29,125 nucleotides of DNA from CAYRZL01 sp964428795. GTDB lineage: Bacteria > Bacillota > Clostridia > Lachnospirales > Lachnospiraceae. Under the pieces are notes generated by a model that did no database searches, was not told the DNA's origin, and was given only the letters and a program-made list of their open reading frames with translations. The stretch covers positions 1-29,125 of the forward strand of contig CAYRZL010000026.1 in the NCBI GenBank assembly GCA_964428795.1, written 5' to 3'. The translations under genes were made by a program, and so were the position numbers. Every line of letters begins with the position of its first letter. The first letter of the stretch is position 1. Below, one piece after another: positions 14,703 through 23,774 of this stretch.

Positions 14703-14725
14703 TTTAATAAGAATCGCTTATTAAA
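14703..14725. promoter_or_regulatory. Candidate operator upstream of the importer operon
   Basis: A perfect inverted repeat with 9-base arms (TTTAATAAG and CTTATTAAA, separated by AATCG) between the apt terminator and the ATPase start. It has no GC-rich stem and so is more like an operator than a terminator. A second partial palindrome around GTGCAC follows at about 14691. No convincing -35/-10 pair could be placed here. Confidence 0.45.
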
Positions 14726-14762
14726 AACGCAGAAAAGACGCTCCTCCTTTGGAACGCCTTTT
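14724..14762 (-). terminator. Intrinsic terminator of apt
   Basis: On the minus strand AAAAGGCGTTCC pairs with GGAGCGTCTTTT (12 bp, two wobble pairs) around a six-base loop, followed by a T-rich stretch including TTTTT. It begins 7 bases after the apt stop. Confidence 0.85.
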
Positions 14763-14769
14763 CAATCCT

Positions 14770-15294
14770 TCAGTTTCCTTCATAAGTAACAACAGCGTCT
14801 ACATCATAAGCCGCCAGCTTTTCTCTGCCCTTCAGACCTGCCAGCTCCAGAAGGAAGATGATTTTTACAACTTCACCGCCCAACTGTTCCACCAGCCTTG
14901 CCGCCGCTTCAATCGTCCCGCCGGTTGCGATCAGGTCATCTACAATAACAACCTTTTGTCCCGGCTTTACGGCATCTTTATGCATCTCAATTTCTGCTGT
15001 TCCATATTCCAGCTCATAAGAAGCGCTTACTGTCTCACGGGGCAGTTTTCCTTTTTTTCGCACCATGACAAATCCTTTGTTCATTGCATACGCAATGGGT
15101 GCGCCAAAAATAAAGCCTCTGGATTCTGCGCCTGCGATCAGGTCAAAATCCACATCTTCAAGCAGATCCATCATCTGATCAATCGCCATCTTAAATCCGT
15201 CTGTATCCTGCACTACGGTCGTAATATCCCGAAAAATGATTCCTTTCTCCGGGAAATCCGGGATTGATCTTATATAATCTTCTACTTTTTTCAT
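14770..15294 (-). CDS. apt: Adenine phosphoribosyltransferase
   Basis: Converts adenine and PRPP to AMP in the cytoplasm (purine salvage). With the start at 15294, which follows AGGAGG at 5 bases, the protein has 174 residues, the normal length; the ATG 24 bases further upstream has no ribosome site. The PRPP-binding motif VVIVDDLIATGGT is at 116-128, the adenine-side motif GIIFRDITT at 18-26, and the GAESRGFIFG loop at 55-64. It has its own promoter and terminator. Its location directly before a nucleoside-type importer fits purine uptake and salvage. Confidence 0.96.
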   Translation of the reverse strand: MKKVEDYIRSIPDFPEKGIIFRDITTVVQDTDGFKMAIDQMMDLLEDVDFDLIAGAESRGFIFGAPIAYAMNKGFVMVRKKGKLPRETVSASYELEYGTAEIEMHKDAVKPGQKVVIVDDLIATGGTIEAAARLVEQLGGEVVKIIFLLELAGLKGREKLAAYDVDAVVTYEGN

Positions 15295-15340
15295 TTTATC
15301 CTCCTGCAACGGAATCATTTCCTTTTACTCAGACGTCATT

Positions 15341-15369
15341 AGTATACCTTTCCCGTACTGAGATTTCAA
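15341..15369 (-). promoter_or_regulatory. Sigma-A promoter of apt
   Basis: TTGAAA (15364-15369), 17-base spacer and TATACT (15341-15346) on the minus strand, giving a leader of about 40 bases. It separates apt from the folate operon upstream; only U-rich sequence, no clear hairpin, follows the folT stop. Confidence 0.8.
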
Positions 15370-15423
15370 GATGATAAAACATATTTTTTTCGGAAATTGT
15401 TTTGTATGCGAAAAAAAACATTT

Positions 15424-15963
15424 TTAATCTGTTAATATGGTCTTTCCAACTCGTTCAAACATTTTACAGAGTCCGCCCAGCACCACAAATTCTATCGGTA
15501 TCATGATCAGGCACTGCAGAACTCTTGTTATAATCAGAGCCCTGAATGAACTCCCATATAAAACAGAAATCCAAAATGTATTGACAATTAGTCCGATCAC
15601 CAGTTGATTGATCAGAATGGACGACAGAATACGGGGAAACGTCTGTTTTTTATACAGCAGAAGTCCGTATATCAGACCTGTAGCCGCACACGTCAATGTA
15701 AATCCCGGGAAATATGCACCGATCGGAAAAAGCATCGCACCCAGAATATCTGCAATTGCCCCCACAAGTGCGCCTGTCGCGGGACCATACAGATATGCGG
15801 CTAAAAATACTGGTACAAAAGTAAAGCCGATTTTTAAATTCCATGCATTGATCGACAAAAATCTCGATAACACAACAGCCAGCGCAATCAGCATAGCCAT
15901 ATGAACCATCTTTTTCACAGTAAACTTTTTCATGATTATTCGTTTCCGCTCCCTCTGTCTCAT
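15424..15963 (-). CDS. folT: Folate-type ECF transporter S component
   Basis: A small membrane protein with about six hydrophobic segments that captures folate for an ECF energy-coupling module encoded elsewhere. The pattern KKMVHMAMLIALAVVLSRFL, then GFTFVPVFLAAYLYGPATGA and GAIADILGAMLFPIGAYFPG is that of the FolT family. Two starts are possible: 15963, with GGAGAG very close upstream, and 15933 (MKKFTVKK), with a weak GGAA about 10 bases upstream; both keep the whole domain. It lies 9 bases after fhs, so it is the last gene of the THF operon, which supports folate as the ligand. No THF riboswitch fits here since there is no leader. Confidence 0.82.
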   Translation of the reverse strand: MRQRERKRIIMKKFTVKKMVHMAMLIALAVVLSRFLSINAWNLKIGFTFVPVFLAAYLYGPATGALVGAIADILGAMLFPIGAYFPGFTLTCAATGLIYGLLLYKKQTFPRILSSILINQLVIGLIVNTFWISVLYGSSFRALIITRVLQCLIMIPIEFVVLGGLCKMFERVGKTILTD

Positions 15964-15972
15964 TCTCTCCGG

Positions 15973-17646
15973 TTAAAATAATCCTGTGATCACTCCGTTT
16001 TCATCCACATCGATCTTCTCAGCAGACGGAACCTTCGGCAGACCGGGCATTTTCATAATATCACCGGTCAAGGCAACCAGAAAGCCCGCTCCGATGGAAG
16101 CTGTTATATCCCGGATCGTAATACAAAATCCCGTAGGTCTGCCCAACTTTTTCGCATCATCTGTCAGTGAATACTGATTCTTTGCCATACAGATCGGCAG
16201 GTTGCCAAACCCAAGCTTTTCAAATTTTGCAATCTCTTTCTCCGCCTTTGCAGTATAATTCACATCATCCGCACCATATACTCTGGTTGCAATAGCATGG
16301 ATTTTTTCCTTGATTGGAGCGTTCACATCATAGACATACTCCATTGTACTCTCCCCGCCAATCAGACTCAATACCTCATTTGCCAGATCTTCTCCTCCTT
16401 CTCCGCCCTTTGCCCACACTTCGGACAGGGCTACATTGACACCCACTTCCCTGCATTTTTCCTTCACAAGCTGCAGCTCGGCGTCCGTGTCTGTGGGGAA
16501 TGCATTGATTGCTACCACAACCGGCAGATGATAAACAGTCGTAACATTTTCAATATGTTTCAGAAGATTCGGAATACCTTTTTCCAATGCCTCGAGATTT
16601 TCATTGTTCAGGTCGGCTTTTGCCACGCCGCCGTTGTATTTTAATGCGCGCACTGTAGCCACAAGAACGACCGCGTCTGGTTTTAATCCGGCCATCCGGC
16701 ATTTAATATCCACAAATTTCTCAGCGCCGAGATCCGCGCCGAAACCCGCTTCCGTGATCATATAATCCGCCATCTTCATTCCCATTTTTGTAGCAATGAC
16801 GCTGTTGCAGCCGTGGGCTATATTTGCAAAAGGTCCTCCATGGATCATTGCGGGCGTTCCCTCCAGCGTTTGCACCAGATTAGGTTTGATCGCATCTTTA
16901 AGAAGCGCGGTCATTGCGCCCTGTGCATTCAGATCTCCGGCTGTCACAGGGTTTCCATCCTCATTGTAGGCAACCACAATTCTTGCCAGACGTTTTTTCA
17001 GATCAGTAATGTCCGTTGCCAGGCAAAAAACCGCCATAATCTCGGATGCAACCGTAATGTCAAATCCATCCTGTCTGGTAACGCCATCCACCTTTGCGCC
17101 CAGTCCATCCACAATGTTACGGAGCTGCCTGTCATTCATATCCACCACGCGTCTCCATGTAATTGTCTTTGGAACAATCCGAAGCTTATTGCCCTGATGA
17201 ATATGGTTGTCAAGCATCGCTGCCAGCAAATTATTTGCAGTCCCGATTGCATGAAGATCTCCGGTAAAATGAAGGTTGATGTCTTCCATTGGAATCACCT
17301 GGGCATATCCGCCTCCCGCAGCGCCGCCTTTTACACCGAATACCGGTCCAAGCGACGGCTCCCGAAGCGCTACCATCGTCTTTTTTCCCAGTCGGTTAAG
17401 CGCGTCTGCCAGACCAATGGTCGTCGTCGTCTTCCCTTCTCCTGCGGGCGTTGGATTGATGGCAGTCACAAGTATGAGCTTTGCATCCTTATTTTCCTTT
17501 AACTCCCTGTTGTAATATCGATAATCAATCTTTGCCTTGTATTTTCCGTAATGTTCTACATAATCCTCAGGAATCCCCAGCTTTGCTGCAATTTCCGATA
17601 TAGGGCGAATCTGCGCCTGCTGAGCAATTTCAATATCTGTTTTCAT
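15973..17646 (-). CDS. fhs: Formate--tetrahydrofolate ligase
   Basis: Interconverts formate + THF + ATP and 10-formyl-THF + ADP + Pi. The 557 residues are normal for the family. The P-loop TPAGEGKTT is at 66-74, EPSLGPVFGVKGGAAGGGYA at about 95-114, and the conserved FTGDLHAIGTANNLLAA and DMNDRQLR segments follow. The start follows AGGAGG at 7 bases and 11 bases separate it from the FlxA-like gene. In an acetogenic direction it consumes ATP to begin the methyl branch; run in reverse, after oxidation of methyl-THF, it yields ATP and formate. Its presence in the same operon as MetVF and the corrinoid methyltransferase supports a complete THF route, though FolD is not here. Confidence 0.97.
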   Translation of the reverse strand: MKTDIEIAQQAQIRPISEIAAKLGIPEDYVEHYGKYKAKIDYRYYNRELKENKDAKLILVTAINPTPAGEGKTTTTIGLADALNRLGKKTMVALREPSLGPVFGVKGGAAGGGYAQVIPMEDINLHFTGDLHAIGTANNLLAAMLDNHIHQGNKLRIVPKTITWRRVVDMNDRQLRNIVDGLGAKVDGVTRQDGFDITVASEIMAVFCLATDITDLKKRLARIVVAYNEDGNPVTAGDLNAQGAMTALLKDAIKPNLVQTLEGTPAMIHGGPFANIAHGCNSVIATKMGMKMADYMITEAGFGADLGAEKFVDIKCRMAGLKPDAVVLVATVRALKYNGGVAKADLNNENLEALEKGIPNLLKHIENVTTVYHLPVVVAINAFPTDTDAELQLVKEKCREVGVNVALSEVWAKGGEGGEDLANEVLSLIGGESTMEYVYDVNAPIKEKIHAIATRVYGADDVNYTAKAEKEIAKFEKLGFGNLPICMAKNQYSLTDDAKKLGRPTGFCITIRDITASIGAGFLVALTGDIMKMPGLPKVPSAEKIDVDENGVITGLF

Positions 17647-17657
17647 AAAAATACCTC

Positions 17658-18488
17658 CTAATATTCATCCGGCATTTCTGCCAGCTCCTGCATGGAAAAA
17701 ACCGGTCCGTCCACGCAGACATAACGTCGTCCGATATTACATCTGCCGCATTTTCCAACTCCGCAGCTCATACGCATCTCCAGAGTGGTGTAAATATGGT
17801 TCAGGGGCACACCCAGATGTGCAAAAGCATTTGACAACGCTTTGATCATTACCGGCGGGCCGCATAAAATTGCAATGGTTCTGTTTTTATCAAAAGGAAT
17901 ATCCGGTATCAGAGTATGCGGAAATCCAACCAGTCCTTTCCACCCGTCTTCCATACGGTCAATAGTCTGATACAGTTTCGTATCCGGCATAGCCGCCCAT
18001 GCTTCATAGTCGTAGGAAAAAATAAAATCTTTTGTGGTTCTCGCAGCAATCAGCATATTAATTTGTCCGTATTTTTCCCTGTAATCCGTATGAAATACAG
18101 TATCAATCATCGGGCGAAGAGGCGCCAGCCCCAGTCCTCCAGCCGCATAAAACAGATCATAACCCTCGAATTTTTCAAGAGGAAACGTGTTTCCAAAGGG
18201 TCCCCTCAGCCATAACCCGTCTCCCTCCTTCAGCATATGGATCTGATCTGTCAATGCTCCGGTACGTTTGATCGTAAGCTCCAGAGCGTCCCGCTTCAAT
18301 GGCGTAGAAGCAAAGCCAAAGGGTGCTTCGCCCTTTCCGGGTATTCCAACTTCAAGGAACTGCCCAGGAGCATAATCCAGCGGCTCCGCCAGCGTCAGAC
18401 GGTAAGTTTTTACATCCTGAGTATCAGAGGTTGTTTCCTGTGTCACCTTCTGTATTTTTGCATACACCGGTATGTACGGGTTATACAT
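17658..18488 (-). CDS. FlxA-like FAD/NAD(P)H oxidoreductase subunit
   Basis: A 276-residue protein of the ferredoxin-NADP+ reductase fold (AsrB/HydG/PyrK relatives). The FAD part (DYAPGQFLEVGIPGKGEAPF) comes first, the NAD-binding part (YAAGGLGLAPLRPMI) in the middle, and four cysteines C242, C247, C250 and C258 at the C-terminus bind a [2Fe-2S] cluster. It would exchange electrons with NADH or NADPH. The start follows GAGGAGG at 9 bases, within the end of the FlxB-like gene (8-base overlap). Order and content match the flxABCD-hdrABC type of NADH dehydrogenase/heterodisulfide reductase complexes. Which nicotinamide it uses cannot be read from sequence. Confidence 0.87.
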   Translation of the reverse strand: MYNPYIPVYAKIQKVTQETTSDTQDVKTYRLTLAEPLDYAPGQFLEVGIPGKGEAPFGFASTPLKRDALELTIKRTGALTDQIHMLKEGDGLWLRGPFGNTFPLEKFEGYDLFYAAGGLGLAPLRPMIDTVFHTDYREKYGQINMLIAARTTKDFIFSYDYEAWAAMPDTKLYQTIDRMEDGWKGLVGFPHTLIPDIPFDKNRTIAILCGPPVMIKALSNAFAHLGVPLNHIYTTLEMRMSCGVGKCGRCNIGRRYVCVDGPVFSMQELAEMPDEY

Positions 18489-19482
18489 CTGCGGATTCCT
18501 CCTCTCTTGCCATGATATCTTCCACTGTCTTTCGGATATTAAGACCGCCCGGACAGCTTCGTATGCATCTTCCGCATCCTGTACAGGCTGTTATACCGAA
18601 ATTATCTCTGATGTACACATACTTATGCATGACGCGCTGACGGAACCTTGCCCATTTTGTATTTCTGGGATTATGTCCGCCTCCATGCAAAGTAAATCCC
18701 GGATACATACAGGAATCCCACCGACGGTGACGCAGCGCGCGTTCATTCTTTTCACTGTCCTGCAGCACAAAGCAATGACATGTAGGGCAGACAAACGTAC
18801 ATGTCCCGCAGCCTATACAGCCCAATGCATATTTCTCCCATGGCATACGCTCAAATATATCTTCCTCGGAAGCAGTGATTTTTAGCTTTTCTTCCACTGG
18901 CTCAGGGAGTGTTCTCGCTTCCGTCTGCGTACCCGAAAACAGGGATTTTCCGGCATTTGATATTTCCTCATAGAGAAAATCTTCCTGCGTCCGGATTAAA
19001 AACCCGTCTGCAGACGGCGCATCACATTTTGAAATACCTCTCGCCCCGCAGAAGCATCCGGGTTTTTCCTCGCGGCATCCCATGCCGACAATAGTCAAAG
19101 CCTTTCTGCGGTTTTCATAAAATGGATCTTCCAGTCCCCATTTTTTCCCGGAAAAGACAGCGTCCAGAGTCTGAAAGCTCTGAATATCACACGGCTTTGC
19201 TCCGAGAAGCAGCAGAGGCTTCACTTTCTGAATAATACTTGCTTCCCCATTTTCAAACTTCATCAGGGCTTCCAGTTGGGGAAACACCGCTTCTTTTGCA
19301 GATTTCAACGGAAGCTCATCGGAAAATACGATCTGTTCCGGACATTCTATCAGCTGATATTCCAGCTTTTCATCCCTCCATGCAGGCGCCATCACCTGAT
19401 AAGAATCCATCAGCTTTTTGATCTGCGCCATCAACGCTTCCCGATTCATTTTGTATGTCTTTCTGGCTGCAAAGTCTGTCAT
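18481..19482 (-). CDS. FlxB/AsrA-like 4Fe-4S dicluster subunit
   Basis: A 333-residue protein like the beta subunits of AsrA/HydB/FlxB. Two [4Fe-4S] motifs lie near the C-terminus: C222-C225-C228-C232 (followed by extra C235 and C237) and C300-C303-C306-C310. A middle region with C136, C143, C145 and C153 may hold another centre. It would relay electrons between the FlxA-like flavoprotein and the rest of the complex. The ribosome site GGGAGG lies 9 bases before the ATG, inside the last codons of the FlxC-like gene, with a 4-base overlap. Confidence 0.85.
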   Translation of the reverse strand: MTDFAARKTYKMNREALMAQIKKLMDSYQVMAPAWRDEKLEYQLIECPEQIVFSDELPLKSAKEAVFPQLEALMKFENGEASIIQKVKPLLLLGAKPCDIQSFQTLDAVFSGKKWGLEDPFYENRRKALTIVGMGCREEKPGCFCGARGISKCDAPSADGFLIRTQEDFLYEEISNAGKSLFSGTQTEARTLPEPVEEKLKITASEEDIFERMPWEKYALGCIGCGTCTFVCPTCHCFVLQDSEKNERALRHRRWDSCMYPGFTLHGGGHNPRNTKWARFRQRVMHKYVYIRDNFGITACTGCGRCIRSCPGGLNIRKTVEDIMAREEESADV

Positions 19483-20279
19483 CTGTTATCACCTCCCAGA
19501 AATCCGATCTCATAATCTGAGGGAGAAAAATCATTCATTGCTGATACCTGTTCTTCGCTGATGCCCGGCTGATAATCGTATGTTTCCAGCAAAAATTCCC
19601 TGACTCCCCGCATCAGATACTGCAGATCCACGCCAAACTCACATGCATCCCTGCAGGCTCTGCAATCACTGCACCGCCCTGCCAGATGCATGGCTCTGGT
19701 CAGATGATACATTACCTTTGTGGAACGTCCCGCATCATTGAGGAGCCATGGCGTTGCTTTACGTTCCAGATAGCAGCTCTCACAATAGCAGCCCGGGCAT
19801 GCCTGCCTGCAGGAAAAGCACAGCGTGCATTTGTCTATTTCATGGAGAAAACGTTCAAATCTCTCCTCTGTCGAAGTTTCATTGACCCACTCTGTCACGG
19901 AAGGCAGTTTTTCATCCTCCCAATCCATATCCAGAATAACCACATCATCCTTGTTCAGCTGTCCTTCTGCAAGCAGGATCATAATATTTTCCCGATCCTT
20001 CGGCTTTGCGGCGATGGCAGTTTTTCTTCCCTTCAGATCAAGCAGATAAATCGACAGATGTGTATAGCAGTCTTCGTTCCATACCAGCCGCTCCGCATCC
20101 TCTGCCTCTGTCGCAAAAAGCGGAGTCGGATGCCCTGCATCCTTGTTTTCCTTCAATCCAAGCACCACGTCCACACTGTGTTCCGACAGCAGCTTAAAGG
20201 CTTTCTCGCGCAGCGCCGTCTCCTGTTTTTCCAGAATATGGCTGTAAATCTCCGGGGAACATTCCTGTCCTTTATACAT
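19479..20279 (-). CDS. FlxC-like 4Fe-4S dicluster subunit
   Basis: A soluble iron-sulfur protein of 266 residues from the chosen start. Two cysteine groups are in the C-terminal half: CTLCFSCRQACPGCYCESC and CSDCRACRDACEFGVDL. The N-terminal 150 residues lack cysteine clusters. The frame is open to a GTG at 20291 and an ATG at 20288, but GGGAGG lies only 2 bases before the latter; the ATG at 20279 has an 11-base spacing. The next junction, into the FlxB-like gene, has nearly the same sequence (GGGAGGTGATAACAG then ATG), which supports 20279. It presumably passes electrons between the FlxB-like subunit and MvhD/HdrA. Confidence 0.8.
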   Translation of the reverse strand: MYKGQECSPEIYSHILEKQETALREKAFKLLSEHSVDVVLGLKENKDAGHPTPLFATEAEDAERLVWNEDCYTHLSIYLLDLKGRKTAIAAKPKDRENIMILLAEGQLNKDDVVILDMDWEDEKLPSVTEWVNETSTEERFERFLHEIDKCTLCFSCRQACPGCYCESCYLERKATPWLLNDAGRSTKVMYHLTRAMHLAGRCSDCRACRDACEFGVDLQYLMRGVREFLLETYDYQPGISEEQVSAMNDFSPSDYEIGFLGGDNR

Positions 20280-20712
20280 CACTGTCATCACCTCCCAGCG
20301 GATTGGGTCCGATTTTTTTTATAATATCTGTCACTTCTGTCACAGCCTGAGAAAAACGATTTCCCTCCGATGCCGATATCCAGGTGAACTGCACCCGATC
20401 CGGATGGAACCCGGACAGACGAAGCAGATATTTCAATACATTAAATCTTCTTCTGGCATACATGTTTCCGGTCAGATAATGGCAGTCTCCCGGATGGCAT
20501 CCGGAAACCATCACTCCGTCAGCGCCTTCCGAAAGGGCCTTTATAATATACAGCGGATTTACCCGCCCGGAACATGGAACACGGATGACACGAATCGTGG
20601 CAGGATACTGCATACGTCCGGTTCCTGCCAGATCAGCGCCTGCATAGCTGCACCAGTTACACAGGAACGCTACAATAACAGGTGTCCAGTTTTCTTCTTC
20701 GCCCTTTTTCAT
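20272..20712 (-). CDS. MvhD/FlxD-type hydrogenase iron-sulfur subunit
   Basis: A 146-residue protein of the MvhD family, which carries a [2Fe-2S] cluster and links an electron-donating module to HdrA. The cysteines are in FLCNWCSYAGADLAG, the PCSGRVNP motif, and SGCHPGDCHYLTGN, all family-typical. It overlaps HdrA by 4 bases (ATGA) and the FlxC-like gene by 8. In this operon it should dock the Flx-type NAD(P)H module onto HdrA. Confidence 0.92.
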   Translation of the reverse strand: MKKGEEENWTPVIVAFLCNWCSYAGADLAGTGRMQYPATIRVIRVPCSGRVNPLYIIKALSEGADGVMVSGCHPGDCHYLTGNMYARRRFNVLKYLLRLSGFHPDRVQFTWISASEGNRFSQAVTEVTDIIKKIGPNPLGGDDSDV

Positions 20713-23700
20713 CCTCTCATCTCCTTCGGTAAATGAAGTAAATATTCAATCTCATTCACAATCTGACGATCTGAAAATCCGCAGATATCCACGGCTCCGC
20801 ATCTGCAGTTAGCCGCACAGGTTCCGCAGCCCTTGCAGAGCACATTGTTTACCACAGCTTTCATGGCGGTTCCGCCCCGCACAGGCACCTCCTGTACGCT
20901 GATTGCGCCATATGCGCAGACCTGCTCACAGGTGAAGCAGCCTCTGCAGATATCCGTGTTTACCTTTGCGATCGTACCCGCGGCCTGCAGACTGCTCTTT
21001 GCCAGAACTGCCGCCGCTTTTCCTGCCGCCGCACGCCCCTGAATAATTGATTCTTTCATATCCCTCGGAGAATGGGCAAGTCCGCAGACAAATATGCCCT
21101 CCGTGGCAAAATCTACCGGGCGGAGTTTTGCATGTGCTTCCAGGAAAAATCCGTCCTGATTCAACGGAACCTTAAGCATCTGCGCCAGTTCCCTGTTTGC
21201 TTCTGTATCCGGCGCGATGCCGGCAGACAGTACAAGCAGGTCTGTATGAAGGTCAATAAACTCACCTGCGGCAGTATCCTTTACGGACACGATCATATCT
21301 GTTTTTCCGATTGAAATCTGCGGTTTATCTGTTATGTCATAGCGGATAAAATGAACGCCGTCTTTTCGCGCCTGCCGATAATCCCTCTCATACATGCCAT
21401 AGCTTCTCACTTCCCGTGTCAGGATACTGATCTCTACATCCGGATATAGCTTTTGGAGGGACTGCGCATTGCGTATTGCCTGAGAACAGCATACCCTGCT
21501 GCAGTACATATTCTCGCCCTCCCGGGAGCCTACGCATTGAATCATAACGATTCGTTTAACCCCGCCCAGCCCCGGACTTTTCTGCTGCAGGAGTTCCTCC
21601 AGTTCAAGCTGTGTCAGAATGCGCGGATCGTTTCCATATTCGTACTCTTCCGGCTTACGTTCCCCGGCGCCGGTTGCTACTATCACAATTCCGTGTTCCA
21701 CACCGGAGATTCCCTTTTTGCTTTTGATCGTAGTATGAAAATTTCCTACATAACCATCCAGTTTCGCAATGGTCGATTGTTTATAAACATTAATATTCGG
21801 GTGGTTTTCCACAAGGTGAATCATGCGCTCAAGCTGCAGCTTTACAGGTCTGCCGTGATAAAGCGTATACAATCTCCCTGCATTGCCGCCCAGACTGCCG
21901 CTCTTTTCGACAAGATGAACCGGATAACCATTCTCCGCCAGAGACAATGCCGCAGACATGCCTGCAGCGCCGCCCCCTATAATAAGCGCCTCACGCTTTA
22001 CCGGTATCTGCTCCTGTTTCAGCGGTACGGCTGACAATCCTTTTCCCACTGCCATTCGAACCAGATGAATAGCTTTCTGTGTAGCCTCCTGCGGTTCATC
22101 CATATGCACCCAGGAACACTGATCCCTGATATTTGCCATGGAAAACAGATACGGATTCAGTCCGCTCTTTTTCAAAACACCCTGAAACAGCGGTTCGTGG
22201 GTACGCGGCGTACAGGATGCCACCACAATACGGTTTAATCCATGCTTTTTTATTGTTTCCGCCATAGCAGTCTGAGCATCGGCGGAGCATGCGTAGAGCA
22301 CATCCTCTGTATATACTACCTGAGGCAGTTTGCTGATCTCCTGACATACTTTTTTCACATCCACATATCCTGCGATATTTACGCCGCAATGGCAGACAAA
22401 CACTCCCATACGGACAGGTTCGCCGGATACATCCCGTTCCTGTACCGCTTCCTCCTGCGGAAAATAAAGCGTCTGTTCCCGTTCGTTTAACACAGTTTCT
22501 CTGCTCCATGCGGCCGCCGCGCCGGCTGCCGCGCTGGCTTCCGTCACCGTATCAGGAATATCCTTCGGTCCTGCCGCCGCACCGCACGCATAGACACCGG
22601 TTCTTGATGTCTGCGGCGCTGCAAAGGGATCACAGGAAATAAAACCATAGCGGTCCGTGGCAATTCCCAGATTCCTGCACATTTGAACCGCATCCGGTTC
22701 TGCGGCAAATCCGGTAGAGAGAACAACCATATCATAAGCAGCCTTAATATGTTCTCCCTTCTCACCGGCAGCAGATACCACCAGATCGCCCTTCTCATCT
22801 TTTACTATGCCCGATACCTTTCCCCGAAGAAACCTGATACCATATTTGTTCCTTCCATTTTCCACATAGCGTTCAAAATCCTTTCCCTGCGCTCTCATAT
22901 CCATGTAGTAAATGTCAATTTCTTCCACTTCCGGCAGGTGTTCCCTTGTAATCTGGGCTTCTTTCACCGCATACATGCAGCAGACTGCAGAACAGTAATC
23001 CGCATTGCACTTATGATCCCTGGATCCAACACACTGCAAAAAAGCGATTCTTTTCGGTATTCTCCTGTCACCGGGTCTTGCTACATGTCCGCCAAAAGGA
23101 CCGGACGCTGACAGAATACGCTCATATTCAAGAGCCGTTACCACTTCCTCGTACTTATTATAATTCAACGTCGCCGGAATCTGTTCCGAAATCTTATATC
23201 CCGGACAGAGAATTGCAGCGCTGACAGGGAGCCTCAGAATGCATTCCTTCATATCATACTGAATGGCTCCTGCCTGACATGCCTTTTCACATCTTCTGCA
23301 TTTCACACAGGCGGTGTCATCAATGCTTACTTTGTTTGGAACAGCCTGTGCGAATGGTTTATAGATTGCTTTGCGTTCACTCAGCCCCTGATCAAATTCA
23401 TTTTTTCTTTTTACCGGACATGCTTCAATGCATGCGCCGCAGCCTGTACATTTGTCCTCATCCACATAACGCGGGCGCTTGCGTATGACAGCTGTCAATT
23501 CCGGAGCTTCCCCTTCCAGTCCAATGACATCACTCAGTGTAAATGTACAAACCAGAGGGTGATTGTAAGTATCTGTCACCTTTGGAGCCAGAATGCATGC
23601 AGAACAGTCATTCGTAGGGAACGTCTTATCCAGCTGAGCCATACGTCCTCCGATGGAAGGACTTTTTTCAACCAGATAGACCGGAATCCCCATCTCCGCA

Positions 23701-23774
23701 AGATCATAAGCCGCCTGTATTCCACCGATGCCTCCGCCGACAACCAGTACCGGTTTTTTCCATTTCGCGCTCAT
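20709..23774 (-). CDS. HdrA-type flavoprotein, double-length (two FAD domains)
   Basis: A 1021-residue flavin/iron-sulfur protein of the heterodisulfide reductase A family. First FAD domain: GGGIGG at 13-18, the HdrA loop cysteines in NDCSAC (57-60), inserted ferredoxin motifs C109-C119 and C156-C166, and CVGSRDHKCNADYC with SAVCC (248-266). A middle segment with VCHCGVNI (460) and ASCTPRTHEPLF (519) follows. Second FAD domain: GGGAAG near 600, CVGSREG and YCSRVCC. Two further [4Fe-4S] motifs are at 943-953 and 980-990. HdrA is the flavin-based bifurcating subunit in methanogens and acetogens; long forms near 1000 residues are known in acetogens and sulfate reducers. It overlaps HdrC and MvhD by 4 bases each. 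Confidence 0.93.
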   Translation of the reverse strand: MSAKWKKPVLVVGGGIGGIQAAYDLAEMGIPVYLVEKSPSIGGRMAQLDKTFPTNDCSACILAPKVTDTYNHPLVCTFTLSDVIGLEGEAPELTAVIRKRPRYVDEDKCTGCGACIEACPVKRKNEFDQGLSERKAIYKPFAQAVPNKVSIDDTACVKCRRCEKACQAGAIQYDMKECILRLPVSAAILCPGYKISEQIPATLNYNKYEEVVTALEYERILSASGPFGGHVARPGDRRIPKRIAFLQCVGSRDHKCNADYCSAVCCMYAVKEAQITREHLPEVEEIDIYYMDMRAQGKDFERYVENGRNKYGIRFLRGKVSGIVKDEKGDLVVSAAGEKGEHIKAAYDMVVLSTGFAAEPDAVQMCRNLGIATDRYGFISCDPFAAPQTSRTGVYACGAAAGPKDIPDTVTEASAAAGAAAAWSRETVLNEREQTLYFPQEEAVQERDVSGEPVRMGVFVCHCGVNIAGYVDVKKVCQEISKLPQVVYTEDVLYACSADAQTAMAETIKKHGLNRIVVASCTPRTHEPLFQGVLKKSGLNPYLFSMANIRDQCSWVHMDEPQEATQKAIHLVRMAVGKGLSAVPLKQEQIPVKREALIIGGGAAGMSAALSLAENGYPVHLVEKSGSLGGNAGRLYTLYHGRPVKLQLERMIHLVENHPNINVYKQSTIAKLDGYVGNFHTTIKSKKGISGVEHGIVIVATGAGERKPEEYEYGNDPRILTQLELEELLQQKSPGLGGVKRIVMIQCVGSREGENMYCSRVCCSQAIRNAQSLQKLYPDVEISILTREVRSYGMYERDYRQARKDGVHFIRYDITDKPQISIGKTDMIVSVKDTAAGEFIDLHTDLLVLSAGIAPDTEANRELAQMLKVPLNQDGFFLEAHAKLRPVDFATEGIFVCGLAHSPRDMKESIIQGRAAAGKAAAVLAKSSLQAAGTIAKVNTDICRGCFTCEQVCAYGAISVQEVPVRGGTAMKAVVNNVLCKGCGTCAANCRCGAVDICGFSDRQIVNEIEYLLHLPKEMRG

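Noticed and set aside
15319..15423. THF or ZTP riboswitch near fhs/folT, or purine riboswitch before the importer
   Set aside because: fhs and folT have no leaders (gaps of 11 and 9 bases), the 105-base gap after folT holds the apt promoter, and the 140 bases before the ATPase show no purine-aptamer three-way junction.
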